Part shown: positions 39,180-49,553 of the stretch, one piece after another | Layout of the letters: every line of letters starts with the position of its first letter | Numbering within the stretch: position 1 is the first letter of the stretch | Origin: Bacillota bacterium | Lineage (GTDB): Bacteria; Bacillota; Clostridia; Lachnospirales; Lachnospiraceae | NCBI GenBank assembly: GCA_029226935.1 | Contig: JAQXYZ010000072.1 | Coordinates: 62,001 to 126,000, forward strand | Length of the DNA: 64,000 nt | Reading direction: 5' to 3' | The notes under the pieces: generated by a model | Databases searched by the model: none | What the model was told of the DNA's origin: nothing | What the model saw: the letters and a program-made list of their open reading frames with translations, nothing else | Translations under genes and position numbers: made by a program

Positions 39180-39387
39180 GTTAGTTTTGAACCTACAGAT
39201 ACTTTAAACGGGATTCCTACATTATCTGGTGGCTGTCAAGCCCTCACTCATTTTGAGGATTGGAAGGGAAGGCAAAAGCGCAGATTGCGGTTACCCACCT
39301 AGCATAGCTAGGAGTCAAAAGGCAGGAACCGGCATTTTGGGGAACATAAACAGAAGAAAAGCAGCCCATATGGGGCTGCTTTTCTTC
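39180..39387 (+). ncRNA. ssrS: Candidate 6S RNA
   Basis: Non-coding, with long-range pairings GG(a)UUCCU/AGGAACC and CUGGUGG/CCACC(u)AG enclosing an internal bubble with a small CTAGCATAGCTAG hairpin, then GAAAAGCAGCCC..GGGCTGCTTTTC terminator; 5' end approximate. Confidence 0.55.
39355..39387 (+). terminator. Terminator of the candidate 6S RNA
   Basis: AGAAAAGCAGCCCatatGGGGCTGCTTTTCTT. Confidence 0.8.
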
Positions 39388-39410
39388 GTATAAAAGGGAA
39401 TGTGCAATTT

Positions 39411-41789
39411 ATGGAGAGAAAGTTAAAAATTTGGATTAAGTTAGTAGCAGTGATTGTATTGACCATTATGTTTATATGGCTGATCTATACGGATGAAAGA
39501 ATCATACAGATGAAGCAGCCGGAAGGAACACTGATCTCCAGAGAAGATGTATGGATTCTTTTGGATGCGTCGAATGAATGGAACTTGGATTCTGCTCTGA
39601 TGGAGGAGGTACGCAAAGGTGATGGAAATGATGGGAAACAGGAAGAATATTTGACCTATGCTGATTATCAAAAAATATTGGACTGTCTGTTAGAAGAAAA
39701 AGAATCAAATCCTCAAACCTTGAAGTTGAAGGAAGAACTTACATATAATGACCGATATCGAAGAGAGTTTTATCTCTTAAAGTCTGATTGGTATCAGGCA
39801 TATGAAAAGCTGCTATCTTTTTATGGGCTTTCACAGACTATTCATAAAGAGAGGGTGGAGATTCTTTGCGGAAATTCTAATGTGTCAGGGGAAAAAAGAT
39901 TGGAGGAAGGAGAAATCCTTACAAAAGATGGAAGGGTTTATGAAGGGATTTCCAAAGAATTTACAGAATTGAAATTTATCGTTGTCGATGCATTTGTCAG
40001 GGAAAACAAGCTGCTGACTGTGGTGGAAGCAGATGTGGGAGAAGGATGGCTTGAAAATCTGTGGGTTATGGAGTGCGCTGAAAGCAGGGTATGGTTTTTT
40101 TATAAAGGATATGAGCTGTGGGGAGAACTTGCGGAAGCTGGCGCAATATCACCGGAAGCAAGAGAACAGGTTGGAAATCTTGAGTTTAAGGAAGGCAAAA
40201 TTTTAAAAGGGGTAATCAAAACCGAACGGATAGGGGGAAAGCTTCTGGGAATTTCACCATCTCAGGTGGAAATTGAAGGTTATGGGAAGCTTGAACTTGC
40301 AGAAAACTGTGTGGGATATCAATTATATGAAGAACTGCGTGAAGCAGAGATATCGGAACTGTCTGTGGGATATCACTTTGCAGATTTTGTTCTTGAGGAT
40401 GGAAGGGTATGTGCCTTTCTCATTACCAAAAAGGAAAAGATGGAGAACATCCGGGTGTTGATTAGGAATAATGATTTTAGTGGATTATACCATAAGCAAA
40501 TCGTCTTAAGCTGTCAGGATGGAATGACTATTTATTATGGAAGTTACAAGGACAGACTGAATAAGAAAGTGAGTGCCGGAGAAACATTTGTGATTGATGC
40601 CGTGGATGAAGCACTGGGGGAAGGCAGAATCGAGGCTGTTCCTGATACCAATACGGGCAAAATAGAAGTGCAATCACTGATGCGCAGTCAGGGAATCCCG
40701 TCTTATCGCGGCAGTATGGAAATCCTAGAGACGAAGGAAGGGCTTGTTTTGATTAATGAAGTCCTTTTGGAGGAATATTTATATTCTGTAGTGCCCAGCG
40801 AAATGCCGGCATCTTATCCTATGGAAGCATTAAAGGCGCAGGCAGTCTGTGCCAGGACTTATGGTTATCGCTATCTGCAAGCACCCGGGTATGGAGCACT
40901 TGGGGCTCATGTGGATGACAGCGTGGGATATCAGGTTTATAACAATATTGCAGAAAATATGAATTCCACCAAGGCAGTAAAAGAAACTACAGGGATGATG
41001 TTGATGTATCAGGAGGAGATGGTTAATACCTATTACTATTCGACTTCCTGCGGCTTTGGTGCAGATGCAGGTGTGTGGGATGAGAGCAGGAAAGATCTGA
41101 CCCCCTATTTAAATGCCACATATCTTGGAAAAACTGCGGATGGGGAAACCAAGGATGGAGAGCTGCCGGAAGATTTGGCAAAGGAAGAAATTTTTCAAAG
41201 CTATATTATGCAAAAGGATGAAAATGCGTATGAAAAGGAAGAACCATGGTTTCGCTGGAACTATCAGGTGGAGAAACTTGATGTGGATTTGATGGCAGAA
41301 AGAGTGTTGGAGAGATATCAGGCAGTGCCGCAGAAGATACTTACCTTCGTTGGAACAGGTAATGCTACGGATGAAGAAGCAGAGTATGAAGAGAAGAAAC
41401 CTGAATGTTTTCGTAAGATATATGAAATAAGCTGTGTCAAACGAAGAGAAGGGGGTGTTATGGATGAACTTCTAATAAAGACAGATCAGGGAACCTATAA
41501 AATCATATCAGAATATAATATAAGATATATTTTAAATCAGGGTGGTGCGGTCATTAGGCAGGACGGCTCATCCTATGAGAGCAGTCAGCTGCTTCCCAGT
41601 GCTTATTTCATAATTGATATTGTAAAGGAAGGAAAAAGTGTGGTAGGATATACTATTATTGGCGGTGGCTATGGTCACGGCGTAGGAATGTCGCAGAACG
41701 GTGCCAGAGCAATGGGAGAGCAGGAAAAGAACTTTGAGGAGATCCTTGCCTTTTATTACCGGGGCTGTCAGTTAAATAGAGTTTATTAA
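39411..41789 (+). CDS. SpoIID/LytB domain protein
   Basis: YLYSVVPSEMPASYPMEALKAQAVCARTYGYR; GGGYGHGVGMSQNGARAMGEQEKNFEEILAFYY. Confidence 0.9.
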   Translation: MERKLKIWIKLVAVIVLTIMFIWLIYTDERIIQMKQPEGTLISREDVWILLDASNEWNLDSALMEEVRKGDGNDGKQEEYLTYADYQKILDCLLEEKESNPQTLKLKEELTYNDRYRREFYLLKSDWYQAYEKLLSFYGLSQTIHKERVEILCGNSNVSGEKRLEEGEILTKDGRVYEGISKEFTELKFIVVDAFVRENKLLTVVEADVGEGWLENLWVMECAESRVWFFYKGYELWGELAEAGAISPEAREQVGNLEFKEGKILKGVIKTERIGGKLLGISPSQVEIEGYGKLELAENCVGYQLYEELREAEISELSVGYHFADFVLEDGRVCAFLITKKEKMENIRVLIRNNDFSGLYHKQIVLSCQDGMTIYYGSYKDRLNKKVSAGETFVIDAVDEALGEGRIEAVPDTNTGKIEVQSLMRSQGIPSYRGSMEILETKEGLVLINEVLLEEYLYSVVPSEMPASYPMEALKAQAVCARTYGYRYLQAPGYGALGAHVDDSVGYQVYNNIAENMNSTKAVKETTGMMLMYQEEMVNTYYYSTSCGFGADAGVWDESRKDLTPYLNATYLGKTADGETKDGELPEDLAKEEIFQSYIMQKDENAYEKEEPWFRWNYQVEKLDVDLMAERVLERYQAVPQKILTFVGTGNATDEEAEYEEKKPECFRKIYEISCVKRREGGVMDELLIKTDQGTYKIISEYNIRYILNQGGAVIRQDGSSYESSQLLPSAYFIIDIVKEGKSVVGYTIIGGGYGHGVGMSQNGARAMGEQEKNFEEILAFYYRGCQLNRVY

Positions 41790-41813
41790 AACAGGTATGA
41801 CAGGGGAACGTTT

Positions 41814-42665
41814 ATGTTAAAAAGATTGATTTATATAGGAAATGATTTTGCAAAACATATGACCAGAAAAAATATCAGTGCTTTTGCAGCCAGCACAGCG
41901 TTTTTCCTGTTTTTGTCTTTGATACCGATGTTGATGCTGCTTTGTGCGGTTATTCCATATACCCCTCTTACAGAAGGAAATCTGATGGCAGTGGCAAGAG
42001 AAATTTCTCCTGACATGCTGGATCCTCTGCTGATTAGTATGATATCTGACGTTTATGACAAATCTATAGGGATCATCTCTGTTACGGCAATTGTAGTTTT
42101 ATGGTCGGCAGGAAAGGGAGTTTTGGCACTTATGCAGGGGTTGAATGCAATCAATGACGTGGAAGAGAATAGAAATTATTTTTTTCTGCGGATAGTGGCA
42201 AGTATGTATACGGTATTGATGTTGATTGCAATTGTTTTTTCCCTTTTGGTCATGGTTTTTGGGAATTCTTTGATTGAGATTATTGTAGGTGTCGTACCGC
42301 AGACAGAATACCTTTTTAATCTTCTTGTGGGATTTCGGATGCCCTTTTTGTTGGGAGTTACCATTCTGGTTATTGCGGTGATGTATGCATATGTACCCGG
42401 AACAAAGCTTGGAATCAGAACACAGCTGCCGGGTGCGGCCTTTGCAGCTGTGGCATGGGGCATTATGACGTGGGCATTTTCCATTTATGTGGATGAATTT
42501 GATGGCTTCAGCACTTATGGAAGTCTGACGACGATCATTATTTTAATGCTGTGGTTATATGCTGCTATGTATATTATTTTGGTAGGAGCGTATATAAACC
42601 GATATTTCATGCCGGCGTTCCAATTCCTGATAGGGAAGCGCAGAGAGAGGGGAAATAAGGGATAG
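41814..42665 (+). CDS. YihY/virulence factor BrkB family membrane protein
   Basis: NISAFAASTAFFLFLSLIPMLMLL; YAYVPGTKLGIRTQLPGAAFAAVAWGIMTWAFSIYVD. Confidence 0.9.
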   Translation: MLKRLIYIGNDFAKHMTRKNISAFAASTAFFLFLSLIPMLMLLCAVIPYTPLTEGNLMAVAREISPDMLDPLLISMISDVYDKSIGIISVTAIVVLWSAGKGVLALMQGLNAINDVEENRNYFFLRIVASMYTVLMLIAIVFSLLVMVFGNSLIEIIVGVVPQTEYLFNLLVGFRMPFLLGVTILVIAVMYAYVPGTKLGIRTQLPGAAFAAVAWGIMTWAFSIYVDEFDGFSTYGSLTTIIILMLWLYAAMYIILVGAYINRYFMPAFQFLIGKRRERGNKG

Positions 42666-42669
42666 ATAC

Positions 42670-42698
42670 TTGACATTTCTTATAACCTCATCTAAAAT
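42670..42698 (+). promoter_or_regulatory. Sigma70 promoter of the pheST T-box transcript
   Basis: TTGACA (42670) - 17 nt - TAAAAT (42693). Confidence 0.75.
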
Positions 42699-42704
42699 AA
42701 ACAC

Positions 42705-43005
42705 AGTTATATTTGACAGAATGACGATGAAGGTGTTAAGTAGTACATTGTTTTCTTACAGAGAGAGGAAGTCGGCGGCTGAAAGCTTCCTTAAGTTCAG
42801 ATAATGTGATGAAGTTCCCACCGGAGTTTCCAGATTGAATAGAATGATGATCGGGCATAAAGCACAAATGCCTTGGAGTCATTAGTAGGTTTGGACGTTT
42901 AACACTCGTTACGTGTATGAGGTGTCTGCTTTTCAAGCAGGAATTTGGGTGGTACCGCGGATTATATTCGTCCCTTGCATAAACAATGCAGGGGATTTTT
43001 TTATG
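42705..43005 (+). promoter_or_regulatory. T-box leader (Phe, predicted specifier TTC)
   Basis: T-box sequence TGGGTGGTACCGCGG at 42946-42960, GAAGTTCCCACCGGAGTTTCC specifier region, terminator GTCCCTTGCAT..ATGCAGGGGATTTTTTT; upstream of pheS. Confidence 0.9.
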
Positions 43006-43052
43006 TCAGTAATGACCAGAAGCATGGAACTACAAAAAGAAAGGAAAAAGTA

Positions 43053-44072
43053 ATGAAAGAAAAATTAGAGCAAATTAAAGCAGAAGCCTTAAGGCAGATC
43101 CAGGAAAGTGATGCTCTGGATAAGTTAAATGAAATCAGAGTGAACTATCTGGGAAAAAAAGGAGAATTAACTGCTGTCTTAAAGAGTATGAAGGACGTTG
43201 CAGCGGAGGACAGACCTAAGATTGGACAGATGGTTAATGATGCAAGACAGGAAATTGAATCCGTACTGGAAGAAGCAAAGAACAAAATGGAGAACGCAGT
43301 TCTGGAGGCAAGATTGAAAAATGAAACCATTGATGTGACTCTTCCGGCAAAAAAGAACAATGTGGGACATCGTCATCCAAATACGATTGCATTGGAAGAA
43401 GTGGAAAGAATCTTTGTAGGCATGGGGTATGAGGTGGTAGAAGGTCCTGAAGTGGAAACCGATTATTATAATTTCGAAGCACTTAATATTCCCGCTGACC
43501 ACCCGGCAAAGGATGAACAGGATACTTTCTACATTAATGGTGATTTCCTGCTTAGAACCCAGACTTCGGGAACCCAGGTACATGAAATGGAGAAGGGAAA
43601 GCTTCCTATCCGTATGATCGCACCGGGAAGAGTCTTCCGTTCAGATGAAGTAGATGCAACTCATTCCCCTTCCTTCCATCAGGTAGAAGGACTTGTGATT
43701 GACAAGCATATTACCTTTGCCGATTTAAAGGGAACGCTGGCTGAATTTGCGAGGGAGTTGTTCGGAGAGGAAACAAAGGTTAAGTTCCGTCCTCACCATT
43801 TTAATTTTACAGAGCCCAGTGCAGAGATGGATGTCTCCTGCTTTAAGTGTGGTGGAAAAGGATGTCGCTTCTGTAAAGGCTCCGGTTGGATAGAAATTCT
43901 TGGTTGTGGTATGGTTCATCCCAATGTACTTACCATGAGTGGAATTGATCCCGAAAAGTATTCAGGGTTTGCATTTGGTGTAGGTCTTGAAAGAATTGCG
44001 CTGCTTAAGTATGAAATTGACGACATGCGCTTGCTTTACGAAAATGATATCAGATTCTTAAAGCAGTTCTAA
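43053..44072 (+). CDS. pheS: Phenylalanine--tRNA ligase alpha subunit
   Basis: GHRHPNTIALEEVERIFVGMGYEVVEGPEVETDYYNFEALN; MAPGRVFRSDEVDATHSPSFHQ-type motif; FGVGLERIALLKY. Confidence 0.97.
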   Translation: MKEKLEQIKAEALRQIQESDALDKLNEIRVNYLGKKGELTAVLKSMKDVAAEDRPKIGQMVNDARQEIESVLEEAKNKMENAVLEARLKNETIDVTLPAKKNNVGHRHPNTIALEEVERIFVGMGYEVVEGPEVETDYYNFEALNIPADHPAKDEQDTFYINGDFLLRTQTSGTQVHEMEKGKLPIRMIAPGRVFRSDEVDATHSPSFHQVEGLVIDKHITFADLKGTLAEFARELFGEETKVKFRPHHFNFTEPSAEMDVSCFKCGGKGCRFCKGSGWIEILGCGMVHPNVLTMSGIDPEKYSGFAFGVGLERIALLKYEIDDMRLLYENDIRFLKQF

Positions 44073-44090
44073 AGAAAGGGAGGAAATGAG

Positions 44091-46511
44091 ATGAATACAG
44101 CATTATCATGGATTAAAGCATATGTGCCTGAGCTTGAATGCACTGATCAGGAGTATTGTGATGCAATGACGCTTACCGGAACAAAGGTAGAAAATTATGA
44201 AAGATTAGACAAAAATCTGGAAAAGATAGTAGTAGGACAGATTGAAAAAATAGAAAAGCATCCTGATGCGGATAAACTGATTATATGTCAGGTCAATATT
44301 GGCAATGAAGTGATTCAGATTGTAACAGGTGCACCCAATGTAAAAGAAGGCGATAAAGTGCCGGTGGTTCTGGATGGCGGAAAGGTAGCAGGCGGTCATG
44401 ATGGTGGTCCGTTGCCGGAGGATGGTATCAAGATTAAAGCCGGAAAATTAAGAGGCGTTCCGTCAAATGGAATGATGTGTTCCATAGAGGAACTTGGTTC
44501 TGACAGAAATATGTATCCCGATGCACCTGAATTTGGAATTTATATTTTCCCCGATGATGTACAGGTTGGAGCGGATGCAGTTGAAGTGCTTGGATTGAGA
44601 GATACCGTGTTTGAATATGAAATTACTTCTAACAGGGTAGACTGCTATAGTGTGCTTGGAATTGCAAGGGAAGCAGCCGCAACCTTCCGTAAGCCCTTTA
44701 TTCCTCCGGTGGTTGAGGTAAAGGAAAACGGAGAGAATGTAAATGACTATGTTTCTGTGGAAGTGCAGGATACAGATTTATGTACCAGATACTGCGCAAG
44801 GGTATGCACCAATATTAAGATTGCTCCTTCGCCGGAATGGATGCAGAGAAGATTGGCAGCCAGCGGCATCCGTCCTATTAATAATCTGGTGGATATTACA
44901 AATTATGTAATGGAGGAGTATGGTCAGCCTATGCATGCGTTTGATCTGGATACCGTGGCAGGTCATAAGATCATTGTACGGCGTGCAAAGGATGGAGATG
45001 AATTCCAGACTCTGGACGAACAGGTAAGGAAGCTGGATAAGGATATCCTGATGATTTGCGATGCGGAAAAGGAAATTGGTATTGCAGGTATTATGGGAGG
45101 TGAAAACAGCAAGATTACCGATGAGGTTAAGACGGTTCTCTTTGAGGCAGCAACCTTTAATGGTGCCAATATTCGTAAATCTGCCAAGAGACTGGGGCTT
45201 CGTACAGACGCCTCCGGCAAGTTTGAAAAGGGGCTTGACCCTCATAATGCTGAGGCGGCTATTAACCGTGCATGTCAGCTGATTCAGGAGCTTGGCTGTG
45301 GAGAAGTAGTAGGTGGAATGGTCGATGTATGCCAGCCTATGAAGGACGAGGTAAGAATTAAATTTGAGCCGGACAGAATCAATGACCTGCTTGGCACAGA
45401 GGTTTCTGTCGATGATATGATGGATATTTTTAAAATGCTGGAAATCAGATATGATGAAGCTGCAAATGAGCTGATTGCCCCTACCTACAGACAGGATCTG
45501 GAGTGCTGTGCTGATATTGCAGAGGAAGTGGCAAGATTCTTTGGATATGATAAGATTCCCACCACGTTGCCAAGCGGAGAAGCAACAGCAGGAAAGCTTT
45601 CTTATAAGCTTAGAATTGAGCAGAAGGCCAGAGATATTGTGGAATACTGTGGATTTTCACAGGGTATGTGCTATTCTTTTGAAAGCCCTAAGGTATTTGA
45701 TAAGCTTTTGATACCTGAGGACTCACCACTTAGAAATGCCATTGTGATTGCAAATCCTTTGGGAGAGGACTTCTCTATCATGAGAACCATACCCTTAAAC
45801 GGAATGCTGACTTCACTGGCTACCAATTATAACAGAAGAAATAAAGATGTCAGGTTATATGAGCTGGGTAACATTTATCTTCCTCATCAATTTCCTTTGA
45901 CAGAGCTTCCCGATGAAAGAATGCAGCTTACTCTGGGGATGTATGGAGACGGAGATTTCTATACCATGAAAGGTGTAGTGGAAGAATTCTTTGACTCTGT
46001 TGGAATGAAAAAGAAGACCACTTATGCTCCTGAAGCAGGAAAGAGCTTTCTCCATCCGGGACGTCAGGCAAACATTATCTATGATGGAAAAGTTGTAGGA
46101 TATCTGGGTGAAGTACATCCTATCGTATGTAAAAATTATGATATCGGCACACGGGCTTATATTGCAGTGCTTGATATGCCGCTTATTGTGGATCAGGCTA
46201 CCTTTGACAGAAAGTATGAAGGTGTTGCTAAATATCCTGCCGTGTCCAGAGATATCAGTATGGTAGTTCCTAAGAACATTCTGGCAGGGCAGATTGAAGA
46301 GATGATTGAGCAGCGGGGCGGTAAACTGCTGGAAAACTATCAGCTGTTTGATATTTATGAGGGAGAACAGATTAAAGAGGGCTTTAAGTCAATGGCATAT
46401 TCTATTACCTTCCGTGCGAAGGACAGAACGCTTGAAGAGAATGATGTGACCGGAGCTATGAAGAAAATATTGAATGGTCTTGAAAGCATGGGAATTGAAC
46501 TGAGACAATAG
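44091..46511 (+). CDS. pheT: Phenylalanine--tRNA ligase beta subunit
   Basis: tRNA-binding HPDADKLIICQVNIG; ITSNRVDCYSVLGIAREAAA; YNRRNKDVRLYELGNIY; anticodon-binding C-terminus. Confidence 0.97.
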   Translation: MNTALSWIKAYVPELECTDQEYCDAMTLTGTKVENYERLDKNLEKIVVGQIEKIEKHPDADKLIICQVNIGNEVIQIVTGAPNVKEGDKVPVVLDGGKVAGGHDGGPLPEDGIKIKAGKLRGVPSNGMMCSIEELGSDRNMYPDAPEFGIYIFPDDVQVGADAVEVLGLRDTVFEYEITSNRVDCYSVLGIAREAAATFRKPFIPPVVEVKENGENVNDYVSVEVQDTDLCTRYCARVCTNIKIAPSPEWMQRRLAASGIRPINNLVDITNYVMEEYGQPMHAFDLDTVAGHKIIVRRAKDGDEFQTLDEQVRKLDKDILMICDAEKEIGIAGIMGGENSKITDEVKTVLFEAATFNGANIRKSAKRLGLRTDASGKFEKGLDPHNAEAAINRACQLIQELGCGEVVGGMVDVCQPMKDEVRIKFEPDRINDLLGTEVSVDDMMDIFKMLEIRYDEAANELIAPTYRQDLECCADIAEEVARFFGYDKIPTTLPSGEATAGKLSYKLRIEQKARDIVEYCGFSQGMCYSFESPKVFDKLLIPEDSPLRNAIVIANPLGEDFSIMRTIPLNGMLTSLATNYNRRNKDVRLYELGNIYLPHQFPLTELPDERMQLTLGMYGDGDFYTMKGVVEEFFDSVGMKKKTTYAPEAGKSFLHPGRQANIIYDGKVVGYLGEVHPIVCKNYDIGTRAYIAVLDMPLIVDQATFDRKYEGVAKYPAVSRDISMVVPKNILAGQIEEMIEQRGGKLLENYQLFDIYEGEQIKEGFKSMAYSITFRAKDRTLEENDVTGAMKKILNGLESMGIELRQ

Positions 46512-46560
46512 TACTAAACGTTGGCACGCTTCGCAGAAATGTATGAAAGGAATAATAGAT

Positions 46561-47994
46561 ATGGAAAAGAAGAATACATGGGAAACATACAGCCATAAAC
46601 AGCTTAAGGAAGTGGATGCCTTTGCGGAGGAATACAGAAACTTTTTAGATGAAGGAAAAACGGAACGTGAATGCGTGGATTATATTGTAAATGCAGTAGA
46701 AAAGAAAGGGTATCGCGAACTGCTGCAGGTAATTAAAAACGGAGAAAAGCTGAAAAAGGGCGACAAGGTATATGCGGTTTGGATGAACAAGTCTGTTGTT
46801 ATGTTCCGCATTGGAAAGAAGCCTATGGCAGAGGGAATGAATATTTTAGGTGCTCATATTGATTCTCCAAGACTGGATGTAAAGCAGAATCCCCTATATG
46901 AGGAAGGTGGGTTTGCTTATCTTGACACGCATTATTATGGAGGGGTTAAGAAGTATCAGTGGGTAACGCTCCCTCTTGCACTTCATGGTGTGATTGTGAA
47001 GAAGGATGGCACTACAGTAGAACTTAACATCGGGGAAAATGAGGATGATCCGGTGTTCTTTATCTCGGATTTGCTGATTCATCTGTCACAGGAACAGTTG
47101 GAAAAAAAGGCATCTAAAGTCATTGAAGGGGAAGCCCTTGACTTAATTATTGGCAATAGACCAATCACAATTGGAAAAGAACAGTCTGATAAAGAGAAAA
47201 AAGACAGCAAGGAAGAAACAAAGGCAAAGGAAGCGGTAAAGCAGGGAATTTTGGATATCCTGAAGAAAACCTATGATGTTGAAGAGGAGGATTTCCTTTC
47301 CGCTGAACTTGAGATTGTACCGGCAGGCAGAGCAAGAGAAGCCGGATTGGACCGCAGCATGATTCTCGCATATGGTCAGGATGACAGAGTGTGTGCGTTT
47401 TCATCTTTAATGGCAATGCTGGAAGTGGAAGATACTGAGAGGACGGCATGCTGTCTTTTGGTTGACAAGGAGGAAATCGGAAGCGTAGGCGCTACCGGCA
47501 TGCAGTCAAAGTTCTTTGAAAATATGGTGGCAGAGGTCATGAATTTGACAGGAGAGTATTCGGAACTGAATGTGAGAAGATGTCTGTCTTCGTCCTGTAT
47601 GCTGTCCTCTGATGTAAGCAGTGCTTTTGATCCCGCTTTTGCAGCAAGCTTTGACAAAAAGAATGTGGCTTATCTTGGTGGAGGGATGGTATTTAATAAG
47701 TTTACCGGTTCAAGAGGCAAATCAGGTTCCAATGATGCAAACGCAGAGTATATTGCCCATATCCGCAGCATCTTTGAAAAGGAAAAGATTAATTTCCAGA
47801 CAGCTGAGCTTGGCAAAGTAGATCTTGGCGGCGGCGGTACAATTGCCTATATTTTGGCATTGTATGGCATGAATGTAATTGACAGTGGAGTGGCAGTCTT
47901 AAACATGCATGCGCCATGGGAAGCTACCAGCAAGGCGGATGTCTACGAGACGAAGCGTGGATATGAAGCTTTCTTAAGAGGAGCCGATCTGTAA
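46561..47994 (+). CDS. M18 family aminopeptidase
   Basis: [58 protein letters not shown]. Confidence 0.92.
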   Translation: MEKKNTWETYSHKQLKEVDAFAEEYRNFLDEGKTERECVDYIVNAVEKKGYRELLQVIKNGEKLKKGDKVYAVWMNKSVVMFRIGKKPMAEGMNILGAHIDSPRLDVKQNPLYEEGGFAYLDTHYYGGVKKYQWVTLPLALHGVIVKKDGTTVELNIGENEDDPVFFISDLLIHLSQEQLEKKASKVIEGEALDLIIGNRPITIGKEQSDKEKKDSKEETKAKEAVKQGILDILKKTYDVEEEDFLSAELEIVPAGRAREAGLDRSMILAYGQDDRVCAFSSLMAMLEVEDTERTACCLLVDKEEIGSVGATGMQSKFFENMVAEVMNLTGEYSELNVRRCLSSSCMLSSDVSSAFDPAFAASFDKKNVAYLGGGMVFNKFTGSRGKSGSNDANAEYIAHIRSIFEKEKINFQTAELGKVDLGGGGTIAYILALYGMNVIDSGVAVLNMHAPWEATSKADVYETKRGYEAFLRGADL

Positions 47995-49088
47995 TGGATA
48001 TGACAAATAATGGAAAAGAAAACGGACAGGCGGCCGAGCTTAAGACTTCCGATTTTTATTTTGAACTTCCACAGGAGTTGATTGCACAGGACCCATTGGA
48101 GGATCGCTCTGCTTCCCGTCTGTTGATGGTAAACAAAAATACAGGTGAAATAAAGCATGAGGTATTTCGGAACATTATAAACTACTTAAATCCGGGGGAC
48201 TGTCTGGTACTGAACAATACCAAGGTGCTTCCCGCCAGACTTCTCGGTGTAAAAGAAGATACGGGCGCAGCGATTGAAGTCCTTCTTCTTAAGAGAAGAG
48301 AAGGAGATGTATGGGAAACGTTGGTTAAGCCCGGAAAGAAAATGAAGCCCGGCGCCAGACTTGTTTTTGGCAATGGCGTACTGAAGGCTGAAGTACTGGA
48401 TGTTGTTGAAGAGGGGAACCGCCTCATTCACTTTTCTTATGAGGGAATCTTTGAAGAGGTGCTGGATCAGTTGGGAGAAATGCCTCTGCCGCCTTACATT
48501 ACACATAAATTGAAGGATAAAAACAGATATCAGACGGTATATGCAAAATATGACGGCTCAGCGGCAGCCCCTACAGCAGGACTTCATTTTACCCAAGAAT
48601 TGTTGAATGAAATTGAAAAAAAGGGTGTGAGGCTGGCTTACGTTACACTTCATGTTGGACTTGGAACGTTTCGTCCGGTAAAGGCAGATCATATTCTTGA
48701 GCATCATATGCATTCCGAATATTATCAGATATCGGCGGAGGCGGCGGAACTTATTAATGAAACCAAAAGGAATGGAAAGCGGGTTATCTGTGTGGGGACT
48801 ACCAGCTGTCGTACCATAGAAAGTGCAGCGGATGAAAATGGCATGCTGGAAGAGTGTTGTGGCAACACGGAAATATTTATTTATCCCGGCTATCGGTTCA
48901 AGGTGTTGGACTGCCTGATTACGAATTTCCATTTGCCGGAGTCAACCCTTGTGATGCTGGTAAGTGCACTTGCAGGACGGGAAAATGTACTAAATGCATA
49001 TGAAGAGGCAATTAAGGAAAGATATCGCTTCTTTTCTTTTGGAGATGCCTGCTTTTTTACGGATGACTTTACAAAAAAAGCAATATAG
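47994..49088 (+). CDS. queA: S-adenosylmethionine:tRNA ribosyltransferase-isomerase
   Basis: [70 protein letters not shown]. Confidence 0.96.
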   Translation: MDMTNNGKENGQAAELKTSDFYFELPQELIAQDPLEDRSASRLLMVNKNTGEIKHEVFRNIINYLNPGDCLVLNNTKVLPARLLGVKEDTGAAIEVLLLKRREGDVWETLVKPGKKMKPGARLVFGNGVLKAEVLDVVEEGNRLIHFSYEGIFEEVLDQLGEMPLPPYITHKLKDKNRYQTVYAKYDGSAAAPTAGLHFTQELLNEIEKKGVRLAYVTLHVGLGTFRPVKADHILEHHMHSEYYQISAEAAELINETKRNGKRVICVGTTSCRTIESAADENGMLEECCGNTEIFIYPGYRFKVLDCLITNFHLPESTLVMLVSALAGRENVLNAYEEAIKERYRFFSFGDACFFTDDFTKKAI

Positions 49089-49129
49089 TCTATGATAATT
49101 TAAGTGGGAAATAAAATTCGTGCATAGAG

Positions 49130-49480
49130 ATGGAGGCGCCGATGGAAGAACGAAGAAAAAGCAACCGTATCGAATTAATATCAACTCTGGTCGTTAAGCG
49201 GCTGGATAATGGCACAGATAGAGAGGCACAGATTGAGATTGTCGATGTGTCTAAAACCGGAATTGGCTTTAGTTGCAATGAGCTATTAGAAATCGGTGCA
49301 GTCTATGAAGCTTTCCTCAGAATATGGACGCAGGAAGTCATCCATTCTTTTCTGGAGATTGTAAGAATTGAAAAGAAAGGTCCATCTTACAATTATGGGG
49401 CAGTCTTTATCGGAATGCCGGAAATGGATGCATCCAGAATTGAAGTTTATGATACCGTAGAAAGCCTTAAGAAGAGTTAA
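49130..49480 (+). CDS. PilZ domain protein
   Basis: ERRKSNRIEL (RxxxR) and VDVSKTGIGF (DxSxxG) c-di-GMP-binding motifs. Confidence 0.85.
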   Translation: MEAPMEERRKSNRIELISTLVVKRLDNGTDREAQIEIVDVSKTGIGFSCNELLEIGAVYEAFLRIWTQEVIHSFLEIVRIEKKGPSYNYGAVFIGMPEMDASRIEVYDTVESLKKS

Positions 49481-49516
49481 AATTATTTTGAAAGAGAAGA
49501 AGACTTCAATAGCAGA

Positions 49517-49553
49517 ACGTGCCGCCAAATACAATGGCGGCACGTTCTTTTAT
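49517..49553. terminator. Bidirectional terminator
   Basis: GAACGTGCCGCCA...TGGCGGCACGTTCTTTT. Confidence 0.85.

Noticed and set aside
42945-43052. N-terminal extension of the pheS ORF
   Set aside because: This stretch is the T-box motif and terminator; the true pheS start is ATG 43053
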